A DNA stretch of 45,870 nt from Fidelibacterota bacterium (lineage in GTDB: Bacteria > Marinisomatota > Marinisomatia > SCGC-AAA003-L08 > GCA-002719095): the NCBI GenBank assembly GCA_002705575.1, contig PAHI01000044.1, positions 1 to 45,870 of the forward strand, given 5' to 3'. This document shows positions 41,000-45,870 of the stretch, piece by piece. The position numbers and the translations under genes are program-made. Numbering within the stretch: position 1 is the stretch's first letter; each line of letters opens with the position of its first letter. Under the pieces are notes generated by a model. It was not told the origin of the DNA. It made no database searches and saw only the letters and a program-made list of their open reading frames with translations.

Positions 41000-41070
41000 T
41001 GGGGGATCGTCTAATGGCAGGACACATGGTTTTGGTCCATGGAATCGGGGTTCGACTCCCTGTCCCCCAG
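41000..41070 (+). tRNA. tRNA-Gln (anticodon UUG)
   Basis: The 71-base sequence folds as a complete cloverleaf. The acceptor TGGGGGA pairs perfectly with TCCCCCA. The D arm has GTC/GAC, and the anticodon stem CATGG/CCATG holds the loop TTTTGGT (anticodon TTG). The T arm is CGGGG-TTCGACT-CCCTG with one G-U pair. The discriminator is G. The first pair U1-A72 and G73 are bacterial tRNA-Gln identity elements. CCA is not encoded (the next bases are CAA), so a CCA-adding enzyme is needed. It lies between ispE and prs. Confidence 0.96.
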
Positions 41071-41088
41071 CAAGAAATAAAATTAATT

Positions 41089-42021
41089 ATGAAGGTATTT
41101 AGCGGAAGATCAAATATTAAATTAGCAAATGGAATTTGTGACTCATTGCAAATTTCTCTTGGAGATATTACTATTAAAGATTTTAGTGATGGAGAAATTT
41201 ACATATCATTTAATGAAAACATAAGAAATGAAGATGTTTTTATTGTTCAGTCTACAAATCCTTCTTCTAATAATATATTAGAGCTCCTATTGATGCTTGA
41301 TGCTGCAAAGAGAGCTTCGGCTAAAACAGTGGTAGCTGTCATTCCATATTTTGGCTATGCAAGGCAAGATAGAAAGGATAGACCAAGAGTACCAATATCC
41401 TCAAGATTGATTTTAGACTTAATATGTGCTGCAGGCGTTGATAGAATTATTACAATGGACTTACACTCGCCTCAAATTCAAGGATTTGTAAATGTACCAT
41501 TTGACCACTTATATTCTAGAATAGTGCTCCTTGATCACATGAAGAGTATGAATTTAAATGAAAATAATGGAGTGGTTCTTTCTCCAGATATAGGAAGCGC
41601 CCCAATGAGTCAATCTTATGCAAAAAAATTAGGAGTAGGGTTTGCATTAGTTGATAAAAGAAGAACGGCTCATAATAAAGCTGTGGTGGCCAATTTAATT
41701 GGAGATTTAAAAGGTAGGCATGCTATTATAATTGATGATATGATAGATACTGCTGGAACTATTTGTAATGCAGCAAAAATAGCTCTTGAAAAAGGAGCAA
41801 AATCAGTGGTGGCTGTTGCCACTCATCCAGTATTGTCTGGACCTGCGGTTGACAGGCTATCAAATTCTGTTTTATCTAAGGTGATTGTTTGTGATACTAT
41901 TGAATTACATGAAAATAAGTCTTTTGATAAACTTGAAATTGTTTCAGTGAAAGATGTGTTCGCTGAAGCTATTAAACACATAGTGGACGGCACTTCGCTT
42001 AGTTCAATGTTTAAATTATAA
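41089..42021 (+). CDS. prs: ribose-phosphate pyrophosphokinase (PRPP synthetase)
   Basis: Prs makes PRPP from ribose-5-phosphate and ATP for nucleotide, His and Trp synthesis. The 310-residue protein starts MKVFSGRSNIKLANGI and has RQDRKDRPRVPISSRLI, MDLHSPQIQGFVNVPFDHLY and the PRPP-binding loop IIIDDMIDTAGTICNAA. The frame is open upstream through the tRNA gene, but initiation there would translate the tRNA. The ATG at 41089 gives the family N-terminus and the normal length. The 18-base gap after the tRNA implies a shared transcript with tRNA processing. Confidence 0.97.
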   Translation: MKVFSGRSNIKLANGICDSLQISLGDITIKDFSDGEIYISFNENIRNEDVFIVQSTNPSSNNILELLLMLDAAKRASAKTVVAVIPYFGYARQDRKDRPRVPISSRLILDLICAAGVDRIITMDLHSPQIQGFVNVPFDHLYSRIVLLDHMKSMNLNENNGVVLSPDIGSAPMSQSYAKKLGVGFALVDKRRTAHNKAVVANLIGDLKGRHAIIIDDMIDTAGTICNAAKIALEKGAKSVVAVATHPVLSGPAVDRLSNSVLSKVIVCDTIELHENKSFDKLEIVSVKDVFAEAIKHIVDGTSLSSMFKL

Positions 42022-42036
42022 TTTTTGGAGAACATA

Positions 42037-42714
42037 ATGAATAAAGAATATAAACTAGAAGTAGAAAAAAGAGAAACGAACAATAGAAAAAATTTAAAGT
42101 CTTTGCGCAAAGAAGGAAAAATTCCTGGCATTTATTATTCTTATGATTCAGAAAAAAGTCTGTCTTTTTTTATAGAAAAAAGCATTATTAATCAGGCTAT
42201 TAAATCAGAATCAAACTTATTTTCTATAAATGTTGGTGGAAAAGATAGAACTGTATTGTTTAAATCAGTTCAGTATCATCCTGTAACTGATGAGATGATA
42301 CATATTGATTTATATGGTGTTAATATGAATAAAGAGGTTGTGGTTAAAGTGCCTATTAATCTTGTGGGCATATCATCAGGAGTAAAGGAAGAGGGTGGCG
42401 TTATCAATCAAGCCTCTCAAGAGATAGAGGTTAGGTGTTTGCCTGGAGATATTCCCAACATTATAGATATAAACGTTGAAAGTTTAGCAATAGGTGATAC
42501 TATTTTGGCGGGATCAATAAATTTAGATGAAAATCTAGAATTGGTATCAAGTTCAGAAATGCTAATAGTATCAGTAACTTTACCAATGCAAGATGTTCAG
42601 CCGGCTGAAGAGGAATCAGAAGATGAAGAAGATCAAAAAACAGATTCATCATCCCAAGACTCTTCTGAGGATTCTGATAAAAATGAATCTGATGGTAATA
42701 GTAACGAATCATGA
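42037..42714 (+). CDS. rplY: 50S ribosomal protein L25 / general stress protein Ctc
   Basis: The long (CTC-type) L25 binds 5S rRNA. The 225-residue protein has the N-terminal L25 domain (YKLEVEKRETNNRKNLKSLR, KEGKIPGIYYSYD, VQYHPVTDEMIHIDLYGV) and a second TL5 beta domain (PINLVGISSGVKEEGGVINQ, IEVRCLPGDIPNIIDINV). A low-complexity acidic tail of about 35 residues follows (EEESEDEEDQKTDSSSQD and more). The ATG at 42037 has GGAG 6 bases upstream, so a TTG at 42025 is rejected. Its stop overlaps the pth ATG. The acidic tail resembles the one on ribosomal protein S6 at the end of the window. Confidence 0.94.
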   Translation: MNKEYKLEVEKRETNNRKNLKSLRKEGKIPGIYYSYDSEKSLSFFIEKSIINQAIKSESNLFSINVGGKDRTVLFKSVQYHPVTDEMIHIDLYGVNMNKEVVVKVPINLVGISSGVKEEGGVINQASQEIEVRCLPGDIPNIIDINVESLAIGDTILAGSINLDENLELVSSSEMLIVSVTLPMQDVQPAEEESEDEEDQKTDSSSQDSSEDSDKNESDGNSNES

Positions 42715-43277
42715 AATGTTTAATTGGTCTTGGCAATCCAGGAGATCATTATAAAAACACGAAGCATAATTTTGGTTACTGGGTTATAGATAGCTATTTG
42801 AAAAAACATCAGTTAAAGTTAAAACTTGGAAAGGGAGATTATGTTTTTGCAGATGACAATAACTGCATTGTTGCAAAAACTACAACCTTTATGAATAATA
42901 GTGGGCATGCAGTTAAAACTATTATAAAAGATTTTAATTGTAGTATTGAAGATGTAATTATTATATATGATGACATTGATTTAACATTAGGCGCCATTAA
43001 GTTTAAATCTACTGGAAGCAGTGGAGGCCATAGAGGTTTAGATTCTATAATTTACCATCTGCGCAGTGAAAACTTTTCTAGGCTTAGGTTAGGCATAGCA
43101 ACAAAATCAGACATGCGTCCTTCTGAAAAATATGTTCTAAAGTCCTTTCCATCAAAATATAATGAAGCTATTGCATCAACTGTTGATAAGGCTTGTGAAG
43201 GATTAAGGTTTTTTTTAAACAATACAATTGATTGTACAATGAATCAATTTAATAGAAGGGTTAAAGGAGAAAGTTAA
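42711..43277 (+). CDS. pth: peptidyl-tRNA hydrolase
   Basis: Pth frees tRNA from prematurely released peptidyl-tRNA. The 188-residue product has [20 protein letters not shown] with catalytic His19. It also has [14 protein letters not shown] (Asn for substrate binding), [18 protein letters not shown] with catalytic Asp, and [16 protein letters not shown]. The length is normal. The rplY-pth pair with ATGA overlap is a common arrangement. hppA follows after 2 bases. Confidence 0.97.
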   Translation: MKCLIGLGNPGDHYKNTKHNFGYWVIDSYLKKHQLKLKLGKGDYVFADDNNCIVAKTTTFMNNSGHAVKTIIKDFNCSIEDVIIIYDDIDLTLGAIKFKSTGSSGGHRGLDSIIYHLRSENFSRLRLGIATKSDMRPSEKYVLKSFPSKYNEAIASTVDKACEGLRFFLNNTIDCTMNQFNRRVKGES

Positions 43278-43279
43278 AT

Positions 43280-45466
43280 ATGGAAATACAGTATTATTTG
43301 CCTCTTTTTGGGGTGCTAGGCTTATTATTTGTTTTTTATAAAAATGCATGGGTTACAAAGCAAGATCCAGGTAATGAAAAAATGCAAACAATTGCATCAA
43401 ATATATCTAAGGGTGCAATGGCTTTTTTAAAGGCAGAGTATAAAGTTCTTTCTGTTTTTGTGATAGGTGTTGCAATATTATTAGCATTTAAAGGAAACGC
43501 TGAAAGTAATAGTTCATGGCTAGTGGCTATTTCATTTCTTGTAGGTGCTATTTGTTCAGCTTTAGCTGGTTTTATTGGCATGATGGTTGCCACAAAAGCA
43601 AATGTAAGAACAACTAATGCTGCGCAGCATTCGCTGGGGAAAGGTTTAGAGGTGGCTTTCTCAGGTGGTTCTGTTATGGGCCTAGGTGTTGTAGGGCTTG
43701 GAGTTTTAGGCTTATCATCATTGTTTTTAGTTTATAATAGTTGTTTTGAAGGAGATATGGATAAAACTTTAACTGTACTTGCAGGATTTTCTTTAGGAGC
43801 ATCCTCTATTGCGTTATTTGCAAGAGTTGGTGGAGGAATTTATACAAAAGCTGCTGATGTTGGTGCAGATTTGGTTGGTAAGGTTGAAGCGGGTATCCCT
43901 GAAGACCATCCTCTAAATCCTGCTACAATAGCAGATAATGTAGGTGATAATGTGGGCGATGTGGCTGGAATGGGTGCAGATTTATTTGAATCTTATGTTG
44001 GGTCAATTATTGCAACAATGGTGTTAGGAGCAGTTTTTATGTCTAGCGGCATGGGAACAGAAGCGGTATTGTTGCCATTATACTTGGCTGCTACTGGTAT
44101 TGTTATGTCAATATTTGGAACTTTTTTTGTTAAAGTAAAAGAGGGAGGAAGCCCTCATAAAGCATTAAACCTTGGAGAATTTTTATCTGCAGGATTAATG
44201 ATTTTGGCATCTTATTTTATTATAACATGTTTATTGCCTGAAACATGGGTTCATAAAGGGCAAGAATATTGTGCTACTGGTGTTTTTTGGGCTACTATCG
44301 CAGGCCTAGTTGCCGGCTTAGGTGTTGGTAAAATAACAGAGTATTATACTGGAACTGGAACAAAACCTGTTTCTGAAATTGTAAAGCAGTCTGAAACGGG
44401 CTCTGCAACCAATATTATTTCTGGTTTAGGTGTTGGAATGATGTCAACGGCAATACCTATTTTATTGATTACTGCAGCAATGATTGTTGCGCATAGTTTT
44501 GCAGGGTTGTATGGTATAGCAATTGCTGCTGTTGGAATGCTTGCTAATACAGGTATTCAGTTGGCAGTTGATGCATACGGCCCAATTTCAGATAATGCTG
44601 GAGGTATTGCTGAAATGGCTGAATTGCCATCTGAGGTTAGAGAAAGAACAGATAAGCTCGATGCAGTAGGCAATACAACCGCCGCTATTGGAAAAGGTTT
44701 TGCTATTGCATCTGCAGCACTTACAGCATTAGCGTTATTTGCAGCATTTATGGAAAAAGCTGGAATAGATGGAATTGATATATCCGAGCCCCTTGTCATG
44801 GGAGGACTATTAATAGGTGGTATGTTACCATTTGTTTTTTCTGCGTTGTCTATGAATGCAGTTGGCAGAGCAGCAATGGATATGATTAAAGAAGTCAGAA
44901 GACAATTTGCAGATATCCCAGAACTAAAAGCAGCATTAGAGGTTATGAAAAAAAATAATGCAGACATGAGCAATGCCTCTGATGAAGATAAAGCAATATT
45001 CAATAGCGCAGATGGAAAAGCAGAGTATGATAAATGTGTTGATATATCAACAAAAGCATCAATTAGAGAAATGGTTGTTCCTGGTTTGCTTGCAATTATT
45101 GTACCTGTTTTAGTTGGATTTGTAGCAGGCGCAGAAATGCTTGGAGGTTTGCTTGCAGGTGTTACTGTTACAGGAGTTTTAATGGCAATTTTTCAATCTA
45201 ATTCAGGAGGTGCATGGGATAATGCTAAAAAAATGATTGAAGAACAGGGAGGAAAAGGTACAGAAGCTCATAAGGCTGCTGTAGTTGGAGATACAGTAGG
45301 AGATCCGTTTAAGGACACATCTGGTCCTTCACTCAATATTTTAATTAAATTGATTTCTGTTGTAGCTCTGGTAATTGCTACATCTATTGCATCTCCAGAT
45401 ACTGTAATGGACCAAACCTCTTTAGAATCAGAAAAAAATATTATCGAAGCAAAGGAGAGTAAATGA
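43280..45466 (+). CDS. hppA: membrane-bound ion-pumping pyrophosphatase, K+-dependent type
   Basis: This protein couples pyrophosphate hydrolysis to H+ or Na+ export across the inner membrane. The 728-residue, about 16-helix protein has the catalytic motifs [20 protein letters not shown] (about 192) and [20 protein letters not shown] (about 219), plus a C-terminal [16 protein letters not shown]. The segment [20 protein letters not shown] (about 463) has Ala where K+-independent enzymes have Lys, so K+ dependence is expected from family knowledge. Whether it pumps Na+, H+ or both is not decided by what I can see. It overlaps rpsF by ATGA. Pyrophosphate from PPDK and biosynthesis could energise it. 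Confidence 0.96.
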   Translation: MEIQYYLPLFGVLGLLFVFYKNAWVTKQDPGNEKMQTIASNISKGAMAFLKAEYKVLSVFVIGVAILLAFKGNAESNSSWLVAISFLVGAICSALAGFIGMMVATKANVRTTNAAQHSLGKGLEVAFSGGSVMGLGVVGLGVLGLSSLFLVYNSCFEGDMDKTLTVLAGFSLGASSIALFARVGGGIYTKAADVGADLVGKVEAGIPEDHPLNPATIADNVGDNVGDVAGMGADLFESYVGSIIATMVLGAVFMSSGMGTEAVLLPLYLAATGIVMSIFGTFFVKVKEGGSPHKALNLGEFLSAGLMILASYFIITCLLPETWVHKGQEYCATGVFWATIAGLVAGLGVGKITEYYTGTGTKPVSEIVKQSETGSATNIISGLGVGMMSTAIPILLITAAMIVAHSFAGLYGIAIAAVGMLANTGIQLAVDAYGPISDNAGGIAEMAELPSEVRERTDKLDAVGNTTAAIGKGFAIASAALTALALFAAFMEKAGIDGIDISEPLVMGGLLIGGMLPFVFSALSMNAVGRAAMDMIKEVRRQFADIPELKAALEVMKKNNADMSNASDEDKAIFNSADGKAEYDKCVDISTKASIREMVVPGLLAIIVPVLVGFVAGAEMLGGLLAGVTVTGVLMAIFQSNSGGAWDNAKKMIEEQGGKGTEAHKAAVVGDTVGDPFKDTSGPSLNILIKLISVVALVIATSIASPDTVMDQTSLESEKNIIEAKESK

Positions 45467-45870
45467 AGTATTACGAAATATTATATATAGTGCATCCAGC
45501 TCTAGAGGCAGGACATTTAAAAGATATTATTGACTCGATTGACACATTAATTGAAAAAAATAATGGCACTTTATTAAGGCAAGATAATTGGGGTAAAAAG
45601 AAGTTAGCGTATCCTATTGATAAGCAAAACTACGGTACATATGTTCTTACGCAGTTTTCATCAGAAAAAATCAACAGCGATCTCCTAACACAGCTTGAAC
45701 AAAACTCAAGCATTTTAGCATATTTAAAATCTAGGATTGAAGAAAATGATTTATTGGAAAAAATAGATAATATTTCTAAATCAGAGTCTTCATCAGATGA
45801 GCCTGAAGCATCATCAACAAAGGATGTTAAATCAGATGAGCCTGAAGCATCATCAACAGAGGATGTTAAA
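45463..45870 (+). CDS. rpsF: 30S ribosomal protein S6, partial at window end, with acidic repeat tail
   Basis: The start ATG (45463) has GGAG nearby (AAAGGAGAGTAAATG) and overlaps the hppA stop. The visible 136 residues begin [20 protein letters not shown] and continue with [20 protein letters not shown] and YGTYVLTQF, all S6 core. The fold ends around residue 100 ([13 protein letters not shown]). A Ser/Asp/Glu-rich extension follows with a 13-residue unit SDEPEASST(K/E)DVK repeated at least twice. The gene is cut by the window edge, so the tail length is unknown. rpsF normally precedes ssb and rpsR; whether an ssb follows here matters for the SSB finding. Confidence 0.95.
   Translation, partial: MKYYEILYIVHPALEAGHLKDIIDSIDTLIEKNNGTLLRQDNWGKKKLAYPIDKQNYGTYVLTQFSSEKINSDLLTQLEQNSSILAYLKSRIEENDLLEKIDNISKSESSSDEPEASSTKDVKSDEPEASSTEDVK
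45793..45870 (+). repeat. 39-bp in-frame tandem repeat at the 3' part of rpsF
   Basis: Two 39-base units (45793-45831 and 45832-45870) differ at one base (AAG to GAG, Lys to Glu). Each begins TCAGATGAGCCTGAAGCATC and encodes SDEPEASST(K/E)DVK. The second unit ends exactly at the window edge, so more copies may follow. Near-identity suggests a recent or actively varying duplication. Confidence 0.9.

Noticed and set aside
41000..41073. tRNA-Gln as a possible pseudogene because no CCA is encoded
   Set aside because: All stems pair, identity bases are present, and many bacteria do not encode CCA.
40999..41088. 30-codon N-terminal extension of prs
   Set aside because: It would translate through the tRNA-Gln gene. 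The ATG at 41089 gives the normal PRPP synthetase N-terminus and length.
42025..42036. TTG start for rplY
   Set aside because: The TTG is part of the Shine-Dalgarno region (TTGGAG) of the better ATG at 42037.

Overview
The window is a very AT-rich, tightly packed piece of a Gram-negative bacterial chromosome. Evidence for an outer membrane comes from the lipid A genes (lpxB, lpxK), two parvulin/SurA-type chaperones, a TonB-ExbB-ExbD set and a lipoprotein signal. A class-B-type succinate dehydrogenase with a single SdhC, a K+-dependent membrane pyrophosphatase and the TonB/ExbD layout suggest a marine FCB-group lineage. My best guess is Candidatus Marinimicrobia (SAR406) or a relative. That is inference from gene style, not from a marker search. 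No mobile element, prophage or CRISPR array was seen, and no gene-free stretch exceeds about 160 bases.

Layout. (1) 1-161: A/T-rich non-coding end with a duplicated A-tract block. (2) 162-11419, minus strand: two periplasmic PPIase genes, mfd, mnmG, mnmE, yidC, yidD, rnpA and rpmH, most overlapping by 1-17 bases. A near-perfect parS site lies over the GTG start of mfd. (3) 11474-15978, minus strand: queF, then a small basic protein, ssb, a histidine kinase, a response regulator and dnaA. The last five look like one dnaA-led operon ending in a hairpin terminator. A DnaA box sits directly in front of the dnaA start codon. (4) 16039-20075: a glycerophosphodiester phosphodiesterase whose 3' end overlaps a convergent HAD phosphatase, then lpxK, a DUF374 acyltransferase and lpxB. 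(5) 20192-24103: an unknown membrane protein, a Cys-rich lipoprotein, and pyruvate phosphate dikinase on the opposite strand. (6) 24197-29394, plus strand: a SpoVG-domain protein ending in the SSB-type tip DDDIPF, sdhCAB, an NTF2-like exported protein and a double GNAT protein. (7) 29454-33175, minus strand: tonB, exbD, exbD, exbB and a ctpA-type protease. (8) 33277-45870, plus strand: uvrA, ruvB, queA, ispF, gltX, ispE, tRNA-Gln, prs, rplY, pth, hppA and the start of rpsF, a housekeeping run with many ATGA-type overlaps.

How the parts fit. The left half holds replication-origin neighbourhood genes (dnaA, rpmH-rnpA-yidDC-mnmEG, parS). The origin is probably close, but I cannot place it. The right half joins DNA repair (uvrA, ruvB; mfd on the left), queuosine synthesis (queA, queF), isoprenoid synthesis (ispF, ispE) and translation.

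The most unusual point is an apparent division of SSB parts. The SSB encoded beside dnaA is only an OB-fold domain with no acidic tail. An unrelated SpoVG-fold protein 12 kb away carries a textbook SSB C-terminal peptide. If this is the only SSB in the genome, the SSB interaction hub may be supplied in trans by a SpoVG protein.
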